Position numbers and translations under genes: made by a program. DNA of 64,000 nucleotides from Selaginella moellendorffii (lineage: Eukaryota; Streptophyta; Lycopodiopsida; Selaginellales; Selaginellaceae), in assembly GCF_000143415.4 (NCBI RefSeq), contig NW_003314342.1, positions 560,037 through 624,036 on the forward strand, read 5' to 3'. Positions 50,651 to 63,000 of this stretch are shown piece after piece (the stretch's first letter is position 1; each line of letters starts with the position of its first letter). The notes beneath the pieces are model-generated. The model ran no database searches. It worked only from the letters and a program-made list of their open reading frames with translations, and was not told the origin of the DNA.

Positions 50651-53600
50651 AAGTGGTATGGATCAAACAGGAGTTCTCACTTACCTTGTTCAGTCTTGAG
50701 AAGCGATTTGATTGATAGTTTTTGACACAATCAAACCAGAAGTTTCGCAAGCTACTGGATGGGAGCTTGCGTAGCTTGAACGATCAGAAGAAGTTTCTAA
50801 GCATGACAAGCTATCAACGCTGCCGAAAAGTTGCAGAAGGTATGAACTAGTTCTACTTAGTGTAGTTGGGACCATCGATTTACTCGACTCTCTTTCAGGA
50901 GTTTCCGTGCAACGACGCTGTGGGACTCCGCCGCAACAGAAGGACATATAGAAAATGGATAAGTTGTCTCAAAGGGACCTGAAAAGGCACTCTTTTTGAG
51001 CACAGCAGCCGAATAGAAGTCAATCCCGGCGAGCTCTTCCATTTTCTACTGGTATTCGGAACAGGAACCAGCCAGCAACCTGTGCGCTGTATCAGCCAAC
51101 CAGGATAAGCAGCGTTTTATTTGCGAGTCAAGAAATATTGATTTGCGAGTCAAGAAATACAGGTGAGTGCTTGGAGTTCTACTCAATCACGTTAATTGAT
51201 TCGTCTTTCAGGTGGAAATCCGAGTAAGCGAGCAATGAACGTCACAGGGGCCTTTGCTGACGTACCGCAAAAATTAACAGTAGCAGCAGAGATGAGCGTA
51301 AAAAGGAGGAACAACTTAGCAGAAGAAGATGGATGTAATCAGCGATGTGGGGAAGCGTATCATGGACGATTGTGTCCATTTGGTTTCTTCGAATCACAGA
51401 CGCGGCAAGTGTTTTGGAGACTACAAGCTTGATTGCAGCAGCTTCAGTGCTGGGCATTGCTCCAGGGACATGGAACTTCTCCACGGATCCGTGTGTAGGG
51501 GGATGGACAGGTGTAGGCTGCTGCAGGAACAACTCACGGGCTCTGTGCTGCGCATTCCCGCAAATCTATCCAGCGACACCACCGCTGACACCGTGCGAGC
51601 GGACAGCAGACGCTCAAGTCTCGACTTTGATCCTCCGGTCTGATCTCTTCGGCAACCAGCTCCTCAACGGAACACTTCCGGAAGCTCTGTGCAACCTTAC
51701 GTCTCTGAGGATTCTGGACGTGGGCTTCCAGCGTCTGCGTGGACAAGTTCCAGGATGCATTGGCAGCAGATTGAGCAGCCTGCAAATCCTCCGTATGGGT
51801 GAGAACAGATTCAGTGGCAGCATTCCCGAAGAGCTAGGCGAATTGAGAAGTCTCCAGCAGCTTTTTTTGGATACAACAAATATCTCGGGTCCCATTCCTG
51901 CGTCTCTGGGAAGGCTGAGCAACCTCACCAGTCTCAGCCTCTGGAGCAATGCGCTTGAAGGTGATCTTCCCGAGGAGATCGGCCAGCTGAGTAACTTAGT
52001 CGCGCTCTCGCTTCAGGGAAACAGGCTTACTGGACGTATTCCTGACAGCTATGGCAACCTTGCCAACTTGCGAATCTTGAGGCTTTTCAACAATGAGCTC
52101 TCTGGAGGTATCAGCTCGTCGGTCTTCCAAGGCATGACTTCTCTCACGTATGTGAGCTTGAGACACAACAGGTTCAGCGGTCCTATCCCGGATTTTGGCG
52201 TCGGGTTCAGCTTGAGCACGGTTGACTTGGGATTCAATGAATTCTCGGGGCCACTGCCGGGTTCTCTTGGAGGTCTTTCTTCCTTGACAAGCTTGTTCAT
52301 CGATCACAACAGGCTCAATGGCAGTATTCCGGACAGCTTTGGTTCTTTACCTGCGTTGGCCCAACTGGATATCTCACACAACATGCTCGGGGGGTCCTTA
52401 CAGTCGCTAGGAGGGAACACTCAGCTCATGCAGTTGGATGTTTCCTTCAACTTTTTCAACATCTCTAGCGCTCCAGCATCCGTCCCGCAGCAGCCAAACC
52501 TCAACGCTTACTTCAACTGCGTCCCTTCCGGTTCTTCTGGCACTTGCTCCAGCTCGCCTCCCGGTGGAAGGCCTTTCTTCGCTGTCAATGCTGGTGGCAA
52601 TGCTTTAAGCAGCACTACAGGCAGCAGGGTCCAGGTAGCATTCGATTCGGACGCAAATTCAAACAATCAGAGCGTGGGATTTTTCTATGGATCAGGACCA
52701 GGTTTATGGGCTTTAGAAGTTTCGGGCAGTGAAGGTGGTACACTTGCGTTCCAAGGCTTCATCAATATGACCGGTGCTGGGGGTACGGAGGAGGGGCTCT
52801 ACCGAAGCATGCGTTGGTCTTCCTCTTACATCGGATATCACGGTTATTCTCTAAGACCAGGAAACTATACAGTGATGCTCTACTTTGCCGAGCTTGTGTT
52901 CACGGAGCCGGGATACAGGATCTTCGACGTTGTCCTCCAAGGAAGAGTTGTGTGGGAGAACCTGGACATTGCTAGAGAAGCTGGAGCTCAAGCAGCGTAC
53001 GTGATGAGTCGTAACATCACCATCAACAACAGTGGCAGCGTTTCGGTCGAGCTGGTTTACAAGGGTCGAGATAGATTCTCATTAAATCTCGGTCCCTGGG
53101 CAGTGAGAAACCCCGGCCCGATTGTCTCGGCAATCTCAGTCGTTTCAGTCGACTACAGGGGCGAGGGAGGGAACTCGACGTCTTTGAGCTCGGGCCAGAT
53201 AGCCGGGATAGCACTTGGAAGTGGAGCAGCCTTGCTCATCCTCGTAGCGTTGCTAGTGTATATATGCAAAGGCAAGCGTGCTGGGGTAGCAGCTTCGACT
53301 ACAACGAATGGTCCTACAAACCAGCAAGCCTCTCTCCTGGATGCTGGGGGCATTTTCACATACCAGGAGCTCCATGACGCTACAGGAGGCTTCAATGACA
53401 AGCTCGGAGAAGGAGGATTTGGAGCTGTGTACAAGGGGACACTCCCAAACGGGACTGTTATCGCTGTGAAACAGCTCGTCAAGCACTCTCAACAGGTTGA
53501 GGAGGATTTCAAGCGAGAAATTTCCATCATCAGCAAAGTCCGCCACCGGAACTTGCTGGCAGTGATTGGCTACTCTCTTGAGTCGGACGTCCCGATGCTC

Positions 53601-54461
53601 GTCTGCGAGTTTATTCCCAATGGGAGCTTGGATAAGTGGCTATTTCGTCGGCGTGAGAGTGCTTTGAGCTGGGAGGCTAGAAGAGCGATCGCGATCGGAG
53701 TTTCTTGTGGGCTTGCCTACTTGCATGACGAGTCCAACCTGAGGATCATACACTGCGATGTGAAGCCCGCCAACATCCTTCTCGACGAGGATTTCAATCC
53801 CCGGCTCGCAGACTTTGGGCTGGCAAGGTTGTACGACGAGAGGGAGTCTCATGTCACGGCGACGAGATTGAAAGGCACGGCAGGCTATCTAGCACCAGGT
53901 AAGCTTGAGTTTCTCTTCTCTTTGGATTGTGCTTGATTTTTCTCTTTTGATGTTCTCGTAGAATACGCCATGCAACTCCAGCTCTCGGACAAAGTTGACG
54001 TATACAGCTTTGGGGTGGTGTTGCTGGAGCTCTTGAGCGGGAGGCGTGCAGTGGAGCTCTCGGCTCCCTCGGAACAGATCGTTCTTGTGGACTGGGCTCA
54101 CAAGGAGGCCGAGATCCCAGCGAACTTGCTGGACATCGTGGACAGGAAGCTACAGGGGGGCTTTGTGGAGCAGGAGGCCAGGGACATGGCCAGCATCGCC
54201 ATCCTTTGCACGCAACGCTCGCCGGCGCTGCGTCCAAAGATGCAGGCAGTGTGGCTCATGCTCACGGGCGCGGTCAAGGTTCCAGAGTTCTTGGAGAACT
54301 TGACGGCAGTCATCCCTTCTTCTTCCGGAGGATCGACGAGCCAGACCTTGAGTTCTGGGAACTTGTCGGAGACGTCAATCGCGGCATTTAGATCTTTGCG
54401 AGTCTTTGGGAGGGTTGCGAGTCCGGAGAGCTTTTCTTCCTCGAAGGCCGTGACACAGTAG
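50517..54461 (+). repeat. Tandem duplication unit 1
   Basis: This unit starts inside the last exon of receptor kinase 1 and ends with kinase 2. Its order (kinase-1 tail, spacer, promoter, kinase gene) recurs at 54519-58381. Spacer blocks such as ATCAGAAGAAG, GGTATGAACT, GACTCCGCCG, TTTGCGAGTCAAGAAA and ATCACGTTAATTGATT occur in both in the same order. Start codons of the duplicated kinases are 3,911 bp apart. Confidence 0.85.
51345..54461 (+). CDS. LRR / malectin-like receptor kinase 2
   Basis: Model join(51345..53898, 53962..54461), 1,017 residues. Signal peptide-like start (SVSWTIVSIWFLRITDAAS), cap WNFSTDPCVGGWTGVGCC, about 10 LRRs with plant spacing (LRILDVGFQRLRGQVPGCIG; LTSLFIDHNRLNGSIPDSFG), a malectin-like domain (LYRSMRWSSSYIGYHGYSLR, PGNYTVMLYFAELVF), membrane helix near residue 625 (IALGSGAALLILVALLVYIC), then kinase LGEGGFGAVYKG, VIAVKQLVKH, IIHCDVKPANILL and ADFGLARLYDE. 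Non-RD (HCD). The intron splits LAP and EYA in the activation segment, as in kinases 1 and 3, but here retention would soon hit a stop. Most similar to kinase 3, with long stretches of identical DNA. Confidence 0.93.
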
Positions 54462-54518
54462 AGGCTACAAGCTAAAACTCCGTGCATGTTTCATGCAAGC
54501 TTTCAGTTGTGGCTAAGA

Positions 54519-54610
54519 GCACGATGGGGATTCCAGACATTCCAGCGATGCTGAAGATCTTCTCCTTAGCCCGCGATAGAAGTCCATGGATCAAGCAGGA
54601 AGTGTTATTT
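54519..54610 (+). pseudogene. Relic of the receptor-kinase-1 C-terminal exon
   Basis: Just after kinase 2 the sequence matches the end of kinase 1: ACGATGG-GATTCCAGACATTCC and CGATGCTG, then CAGCCCGCGATAGAAGT-like DNA that in kinase 1 includes the stop codon. The coding part between is deleted. It marks the left end of the second duplication unit. Confidence 0.75.
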
Positions 54611-55255
54611 CTCACGCCAGTTTCCATGGGAAGCGATTGATTGGATGGTACAATACTCGCTATCAGCTTGCGATCAGAAGAAGGTTCCAAGCATGAGCAA
54701 GCACAAGCTATCAACTCGTCTCTCCTTGCCGAAAATACGGTGTCAATGCAAAAGGTATGAACTCTTCCTGGCGTAGTTATTCCTGGGGACCATATCTGGT
54801 GGACTTCTTTGCAGGCGTTCGCTATGGACTCCGCCGACAGAAGTTGCTCGTCTCGGGATTTCGAAAGGGACAAGGATATCAATGAAAAGTTTCACTCGTT
54901 TTGCGCTCAGCAGCCGAGAACGTGGAAGTCAAGTCCGTCAGCCAGCCAGAGCTCTTCCAATTTCTACTGGCACTGAGGAAAGGGACCGGCCAACAACGTA
55001 TAGGATAAGCAGCTCTTGTGGGGTCTGATTTGCGAGTCAAGAAACACACAGGTCAGTGAGTCCTATTCTATCACGTTAATTGATTGTGTCTTTCCAGTGT
55101 AATTCGAGGACGCCAGCGAAGACCGTCACGCGGGCCCTTGCTGATGTGTATGGAAGACAATGGCAGCGGACAAAAGTACCGTGTAAAGATTGAAGCAGAG
55201 ATAAGCGCAAGATCGGGATCACCTTAGTAGCAGAAGAGATGTTCTGCCAACAGCG

Positions 55256-58200
55256 ATGTGGAGAAGCGTATCATGGCTTTCGACGATTCTGCCCATCTGG
55301 TTTCTTCGCATCACGGACGGGGCAAGTGTTTTGGAGACTACAAGCTTGATTGCAGCAGCTTCAGTGCTGGGCATTGCTCCAGGGACATGGAACTTCTCCA
55401 CGGATCCGTGTGTAGGGGGATGGACAGGTGTAGGCTGCTGCAGAAACACCTCAGACGCTCTATGCTGCGCATTCCCGCAAATCTATCCGCCGACACCACC
55501 GCTGACACCGTGCGAGCGGACAGCAGACGCTCAAGTCTCGACTTTGATCCTCCGGTCTGATCTCTTTGGCAACCAGCTGCTCAATGGCACTCTTCCGGAA
55601 GCTCTGTGCAACCTTACGTCTCTGAGGATTTTGGACCTGGGCTTGCAGCGTCTGAGTGGTCAAATTCCAGGATGCATTGGCAGCAGATTGAGCGGCCTGC
55701 AAATCCTCAGGATTGGCGACAACAGATTCAACGGGAGCATTCCGGAAGAGCTAGGCGAATTGAGAAGTCTCCAGCAGCTTTTTTTGGATACCACAAACAT
55801 CTCGGGTCCCATTCCTGCGTCTCTGGGAAGGCTGGGCAACCTCACGAATCTCAACCTCCGGAGCAATGCGCTCGAGGGTGATCTTCCCGAAGAGATAGGC
55901 CAGCTGAGCAACTTAATCGAGCTCTCGCTTCAGGTAAACAGGCTTACTGGAAGTATTCCTGATAGCTATGGCAACCTTACCAACTTGCAAACCTTCAGGC
56001 TTTTCAACAATGAGCTCTCTGGAGGTGTCAGCTCGTCAGTCTTGCAAGGCATGGCTTCTCTCACGGATTTGAGCTTGAGGCACAACAGGTTTAGCGGTCC
56101 TGTCCCGGACTTTGGCCTCGACTCGAGGTTGAGCACGGTCGACTTGGGATTCAATGAATTCTCGGGGCCACTGCCGGGTTCTCTTGGAGGTCTTTCTTCC
56201 TTGACAAGCTTGTTCATCGGTCACAACAGGCTCAATGGCAGCATTCCGGACAACTTTGGTTCTTTTCCTGCGTTGACTCAACTGGATATCTCACACAACA
56301 TGCTCACCGGGTCCTTACAGTCTCTAGGAGGGAACACTCAGCTCACACAGTTAGATGTTTCCTTCAATTTTTTCAACATCTCTAGCGCTCCAGCATCCGT
56401 CCCGCCGCAGCCAAATCTCGGCTCGAACGCTTACTTCAACTGCGTCCCTTCTGGTTCGTCTGGGACTTGCTCCAGCTCGCCTCCTGGTGGAAGGCTTTTC
56501 TTCGCTGTCAATGCTGGTGGCAATGGTTTAAGCAGCACTACAGGCAGCACGGTCCAGGTAGCATTCGATTCGGACGCAAATCCAAACATGGGATTTTTCT
56601 ATGGATCGGGACCAGGTTTATGGGCTTTAGAGGTTTCCGGAAGTGAAGGTGGTACACTTCCGTTCCAAGGCTTCATCAATATGACCGGTGCTGGGAATAC
56701 AGAGCAGGAGCTCTACCGAAGCATGCGTTGGTCTTCCTCGTACATCGCATATCACGGGTATTCTCTAAGACCAGGGAACTATACAGTGATGCTCTACTTT
56801 GCCGAGCTCGTGTTCACGGAGCCGGGATACAGGATCTTCGACGTTGTCCTCCAAGGAAGAGTTGTGTTGGAGAACCTGGACATTGCGAGAGAAGCTGGAG
56901 CTCGAGCAGCGTACGTGATGAGTCGTAACATCACCATCAACAACAGTGGCAGTGTTTCGGTCGAGCTGGTTTACAGGGGTCGGGACAGGTACTTGGATAT
57001 TGGTCCATGGACGTTGAGAAACTCCGGCCCGATTGTCTCGGCAATCTCAGTCGTTTCGGTCGACTACAGGGGCGAGGTAGGAAACTCAACGTCTTTGAGC
57101 TCGGGCCAGATAGCGGGTATAGCACTTGGAAGTGGAGTAGCCTTACTCGTCCTCATAGGGTTCCTTGTGTATATATCCCGTAGAGGCAAAGGCAAGCGGG
57201 CTGGCAGAGCAGCTTCGACTACATCAAGGCGTTCTACAGACCAGCAAGCCTCTTTCCTGGATGCTGGCATTTTTACGTACCAGGAGCTCCATGATGCTAC
57301 TCAAGGTTTCAGTGACAAGCTCGGGGAAGGAGGATTTGGAGCTGTGTACAAGGGGACACTCCCAAGCGGGACTGTTATCGCTGTGAAGCAGCTCGTCAAG
57401 CACACTCAACAGATTGAGGATGATTTCAAGCGAGAGATTTCCATCATCAGCAAAGTCCGTCACCGGAACTTGCTGGCAGTGATTGGCTACTCTCTTGAGT
57501 CGGACGTCCCGATGCTCGTCTGCGAGTTTATTCCCAATGGGAGCTTGGATAAGTGGCTGTTTCGTCGGCGTGAGAATGCTCTGAGCTGGGAGGCTAGAAG
57601 AGCAATCGCGATTGGAGTTGCTTGTGGGCTTGCCTACTTGCACGACGAGTCCAAGCCGAGTATCATACACTTGGACGTGAAGCCCGGCAACATCCTTCTC
57701 GACGAGGATTTCAATCCCCGGCTCGCAGACTTTGGGCTGGCAAGGCTGTACGACGAGAAGGAGTCTCATGTTACGGCAACGAGATTGAAAGGCACGGCCG
57801 GATATCTAGCACCAGGTAAGCTTGAGTTTCTCTTCTCTTCGGATTGTGCTTGATATTTCTGTTTTGATCTTCTTGTAGAATACGCCATGCACCTCCAGCT
57901 CTCGGACAAAGTTGACGTATACAGCTTTGGAGTGGTGTTGCTGGAGCTCTTGAGCGGGAGGCGTGCAGTGGAGCTCTCGGCTCCCTCGGAACAGATCGTT
58001 CTTGTGGACTGGGCTCACAAGGAGGCCGAGATCCCAGATAACTTGCTGGACATCGTGGACAGGAAGCTACATGGGGACTTTGTGGCGGAGGAAGCCAGGG
58101 ACATGGCCAGCATCGCCATCCTTTGCACGCAACGCTCGGCGGCGCTGCGTCCAAAGATGCAGGCTGTGTGGCTTATGCTCACGGGAGCGGTCAAGGTTCC

Positions 58201-58381
58201 AGAGTTCTTGGAGAACTTGTCGGCGGTCCTTCCTTCTTCTTCCGGAGGATCGACGAGCCAGAGCGTGAGCTCTGGGAACTTGGCGGAGTCCTCAATCAGC
58301 GCGGCATTTCGATCTTTGCGAGTCTTTGGGAGGGTTGTGAGCCCGGACAATTTTTCTTCCTCGAAGGCCGTGACACAGTAG
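55256..58381 (+). CDS. LRR / malectin-like receptor kinase 3
   Basis: Model join(55256..57815, 57879..58381), 1,020 residues, a tandem duplicate of kinase 2 with the same domain order: signal peptide, LRR cap, about 10 LRRs (LRILDLGLQRLSGQIPGCIG), malectin-like domain (LYRSMRWSSSYIAYHGYSLR), membrane helix (IALGSGVALLVLIGFLVYIS) and kinase (LGEGGFGAVYKG, AVKQLVKHTQQI). The catalytic loop has changed further, to IIHLDVKPGNILL (HLD in place of HCD). Asp and Asn of the loop are kept, so activity is possible. Differences from kinase 2 include a small deletion after SDANPN and changed LRR face residues (for example DLSLRHNRFSGPVPD), which could alter ligand choice. Confidence 0.93.
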
Positions 58382-58448
58382 AGGTTACAAGCTAAAGCTC
58401 CGTGCGTAAGCTCTTTCCTTTTTTTTTTCTTGGCTCTTTTTCGGTCTC

Positions 58449-59607
58449 TCATTTCTCGATTCCTCCAGCGATCACGGACAGCAGATTGTTGCCGAAAGGA
58501 TCACTGAGATGAGTCGTCAAGTTCTCCACGGGACCCTCGCCAGTCGCGTAAGCTTGGATGAAAAATCCCAGCATTGCAAACATTGCCAATCTCCCGTTTT
58601 TAATCTCCTTTACTTTGAGTAGAGCGAAGTTGTCTGGGTCCTTTGCGAGGCCCAAAGGATCGAATGGACCTCCCGGGTGGAGCCTGTCCAATCCCTGCCA
58701 GGTTCTCCCAAGTTGTTTCAAAATCTTTCTAAAGAACTTTGGTTTCTTACCAGGTTGTTTATCGATCTGTAGTACTCAGCTCCTCCAACAAGGATCACCT
58801 CGGCAAGAACAGCCAGGACGAGGTTGATTGGAATGTTTGCTCCGAAGTAATTCAGCGTGCCACCGTCGAGAAGCAGTGCTCCAGTCTAGAGGATAAAAGC
58901 AAAGATCTAAAAGCTCTCGAGAAAGTTTGCTAGAACAAACCTTGAACCACACTGCCTCGGGGCCACACTGTGCTCCAAACTTGTTGAAAGCCTCGGGAAT
59001 AACAAATCCAGCAGCGCCGAGCATCGCCCATCGAGCGTGAATGAGTTCGTAGGCTTGATATCTAGAAGAAAAAAGATCAATCGAAAAGAAGGAACGATTT
59101 GCATGGATGTTTCTTACTTGTCGAAGTCCGCTGGCTTCTTGCTCAGTCCAAATGGATCAAAGCCATAGCTGCGAGAAGAAAGAGCTACGTTTGGATCCCA
59201 AGCCTTTCGTGGAAAGCAAAGAAGAACTTACTCTCCAGGAACTTCTCCTGTCAAGTACTCTGGCACGTCCGATCGATCGAGAATTCCCTCGGGGAGATAG
59301 ATCCTTCTCGACTCCCCTGGAAAATCCAATCCCAAAGATTTAAATCTCCCAAGAATTGCGATGGACTTGGGCAATGGAGAGAAGAGATTTCCAGCAATGT
59401 AGATGCTAGGGCTCTTGGAAGGAACTCACCATACCACTTCGCGAGCTCATCGTTGGCTGGAGCTGGCGCTTTGGCCTTGGGCTTGGCGGCCTTCTTCTTC
59501 TTTAGCAGTGCCTGGACTGTGGATGATCTACTGCTCCTTCCGGCGACTGGCAAGGCGCCCGCTACCACTGCTCGTCCCAGAATCTCGGGCCTCGCCAAAG
59601 CCGCCAT
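58449..59607 (-). CDS. LHCB5: Chlorophyll a/b-binding protein CP26
   Basis: Complement of join(58449..58694, 58751..58885, 58941..59061, 59118..59168, 59232..59316, 59430..59607), 271 residues, frame kept through five short introns. The start [20 protein letters not shown] is a plastid transit peptide. The mature part has [40 protein letters not shown], helix B with its chlorophyll ligands ([20 protein letters not shown]), [39 protein letters not shown] and helix [21 protein letters not shown], ending [16 protein letters not shown]. These phrases are specific for CP26, the minor photosystem II antenna that links trimeric LHCII to the core and takes part in photoprotection. It is convergent with kinase 3, stop codons 67 bp apart. 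Confidence 0.96.
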
Positions 59608-60019
59608 TGCCAGCTCAAGAAATCAAAGCTTTGTTTCTCCCCTCTACTACGTCTCTCTCCACAACCCGCGATCTCCACACTCGTATCCCCAATCCGACGG
59701 CCCAGATGCGCCGCATCCAACGGCTGGTAGATTTTGAGTTTGTGTGGCGGGAATAATTCGTGGAGATTGCAGGCTATCCAAAACCAGCCAATGGGAGGCC
59801 AGCACTAGATTATTGGATGAATCATTTTTTTCTAACACAAATTCAAGGATAGAAAAATTTTCGATCGATCGTTTTTTCTTCCATTTCACTGTCAAGCTTT
59901 TCGAACCGATCGATGTTTAGAGCCTGCAAAGCTCCAAAATATCATGGAGAAGACAAAATAGGAGCTACTCAAAATTGTGAGCTTCCGCCAAAACTTTCGT
60001 GCTAAATTCGACGCTTACG
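59608..60019. promoter_or_regulatory. LHCB5 promoter and 5' leader side
   Basis: About 410 bp between the LHCB5 start and the IleRS stop, both genes on the minus strand. On the minus strand it has two CCGT(C/T)GGAT elements (at about 59694-59702 and 59717-59725) and a CCCATTGG (CCAAT-type) box near 59788. Assigning function to them is inference. Confidence 0.4.
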
Positions 60020-63000
60020 CTAGGAAGATAAACTCTCGCTGACGGAGAGGTGGAAGTGCTTGCCTCGAATCACATCGTATTCCTGCCCGTCGAATCGGAC
60101 TTGGAGCTGCAGTAACCAGTGACTGATAAGTTCGCATGGTTTGGAAATCTATTACCTTGCTTTTATTGGCTTGAAGCTCTGCCTTGAGACGAGTCATGTC
60201 CCTGGACAACAGCACAGCTTTTACGTTCTCGACGAGCTCAGGATTGTCTGCAAAGAAAAGAAATGAGAAGCCCTATAAGCGTGCATCAGTTACCGGAACA
60301 AAGTTTCATCAGAGCGGTGTCATCGAATGCCAATCTTGTAGTGCAAATGACAAGCTTGAAATCGACATCAGATACACCAGAAAATTCTTCCTCGGCTATG
60401 ACAACCTGCTTAGAACTCGTTAGCTTATGTTCAAGTAAGCACCACAAGAATTTGCTTACTGGTTTCGACGGCAGTTGCTCAAAGAATAGCAGAGGAAAGC
60501 CCAGTGACTCCTGAATGTAGGAGGCCTGCAATACCGATTTGTTCCCGCAATTGACTTCAAGAATGTGGTAAGAATGAAGCAACAAACCTGAGATTTAACC
60601 ACTCCACTTAGTGCCGAATCGGCTGCCATCTTGATAAAAACTTCCACCGCATCAGTCGGCTCCAGTTTTGCTTTCTTTCGCAATTTTTGGATGCGGTTCA
60701 CAACCTTGCGAAAACATACAATTAAGATATAGAATTTTATGAAAGCGTGCAATTATTATACCTCTCGAGCAATTCCCTCCTCGTTGAGGGTATCATCACC
60801 ACGGAGATCCAGAATGACGACAACATCGCCTGCAGTAAAAGGAAGATCAGAGACAAGCACCAGCCTACTGGAATACGTACCATCTCCACCAGCATCGATA
60901 TCCTCCTTAGCAATACCATCAGGAAATTTGAAGTCCCTGACTATCTGCACCGCAGAAACGATAGCTCTAGTAGGCAACGATGCTTCAGATCAACTTTACC
61001 TTCAAATCTCCAGTCACAAGAGTCTGACCGGCCAATACAGCTTCTCCGCGCTTTTCAAATTCGAGAATGTCATCCTGGCTCAAATCTTTTACTGCCGCCG
61101 TGATTTCGCCCATGGCTTTTCCAACCCTTTTGCCAAGAGCACTACAAGAGCGTACACGGCTTCAAGCATCCAGTTCAAACGAATCAACAACAAACCTGAA
61201 ATTTGGAATTGCTCGCAAGCACGCATACTTGAAAGGATCATCGCAAGGCTCAAGCTCCTTCACGTTCATTTCCTCGCGCACATACTGCAAGATAAGTTTT
61301 AGCATCTAGCACAGAAAGAAATACACCACGTACTTCACCCAGCTTCTCTGTCAAGTCCTCAAGGAACTCCCTATCCGGATGCACAATGATCATTTTCCTG
61401 GATTCCGGTGTCAGGCGTACAATGTTAAAGTGGTAGATTACCTGAGAGGGGCCTTCAGAGGTAGCTTGTGTTTCTCGCGTATATTGCGAGCAAGCTCAAT
61501 AACTGTCATCATACGGGATACACTTTGTTCAATGCGCTCATCAGTCTAAAGGATAAGCATAAGCATCATCCAAGTTAAAGTACCACAGATCTGACCTGGC
61601 CTTGAACTTGCGGAAAATCACAGTAGTGAATGCTCTCGCTGGAAACTTCAAGAACTCTTTTCAGATTTTGGTACAAGACTTCAGTAAAAAAAGGAGTAAA
61701 TGGAGCCATAGCTCTGCATGTTGTCAAAAGAACCTGGACAGCTCGAAGTCATTGACCCGATACAACATAGAGAAAAGAGCACTTACACTGTACAGCGTTG
61801 ACAATGCGACACGACAGTCATGGTCTCCAGTACGTCCTTTCAACCTCTTGCGATTAAAACGAACGTAAATGTTTGTAAGATTATCAATAAACTTGAGCAG
61901 ATAAGGAACCACCTGTTTACAAATAAGAAAATATTAAGTTAACTCCATATATATAAAAATTTACTTACGGTGTATAGTCGATAGGCTCCCATCTCCTCCC
62001 TGACGAATTTCACAAGACTTTGAGTAGAAGAATTTATCCACCGATCCAGCACATTTGTCGATCCATCCAGTTTACTTTCATCAAGTGGAATAAAAGCATC
62101 AAAACCCTCCACTTGCAGTCTTAAGGCGTTTTGAACAAGGAAACGATATGCGTTGTACCAAGGAAGGAAAACATCTCTCACCTGAAAAATACACGTTTGT
62201 TCTTGATGATAGAATCGAAACGATTATCTTACCACAGCATGCACCCCCTCCTTTCGGAATTTAAGAGGCTCTGCACGAACTACCGGCGAGTTTATGAGAT
62301 ACAATCGAAGAGCATCCTGAAACATTACGACTGATAAACCCACACGTACGTTGAAGTAACACTTACTGCTCCATAGTCGTGTACAACGTCCATGGGAGGT
62401 GGATAGTTTTTCAACTTTTTACTCATCTTCTTTCCGTCTTCAGCAAGAACAAGGCCATTGCAAATTAGATTTCTGAAGGCAGGCTTGTCAAACAAAGCAG
62501 TCGACAAGACCATTAAGGTGTAAAACCTGCAAAAAGAAGCAATAATAAGAGATCGGAAGCATATTGTGTATCGACTTGTACCATCCACGAGTTTGATCAA
62601 GGCCTTCAGCGACAAAATGACCAGGAAAGTTCTTATCGAAAAGCTCGCGATTTTCGAAAGGATAATGAATATAAGCGTAAGGCATTGAGCCACTTTCAAA
62701 CCAGCAGTCAAAAACCTATAAAAGAAGAAAGAAAATAAAACATTACACAACAGATGGAACTACTCACATCGTCAACTCGGTGCAAAACACCACGGCCAGT
62801 TTTAGAAGGAATCGTTATATCATCAATAAAATGCCGATGAATATCAGTTGCCTGCTTTGAGAAAAATAAAGCAGAGTAAAAGAAAGATGAAACGGGTATA
62901 CCTTATGACCGGATAGTTCCTCCAATTCCTTTCTGGAACCTACCACCACCAATTCCTCGCCATCGCTGCTAGCCCAAATTGGCAAAGGTGTTCCCCAGAA

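Larger units (their letters stand above)
54519..58381 (+). repeat. Tandem duplication unit 2
   Basis: Second copy of the unit beginning at 50517: kinase-1 tail relic, diverged spacer, kinase 3. Coding identity to unit 1 looks high (long runs without change) while the spacer has many small indels. The right edge meets the LHCB5 3' end only 67 bp further on. Confidence 0.85.
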
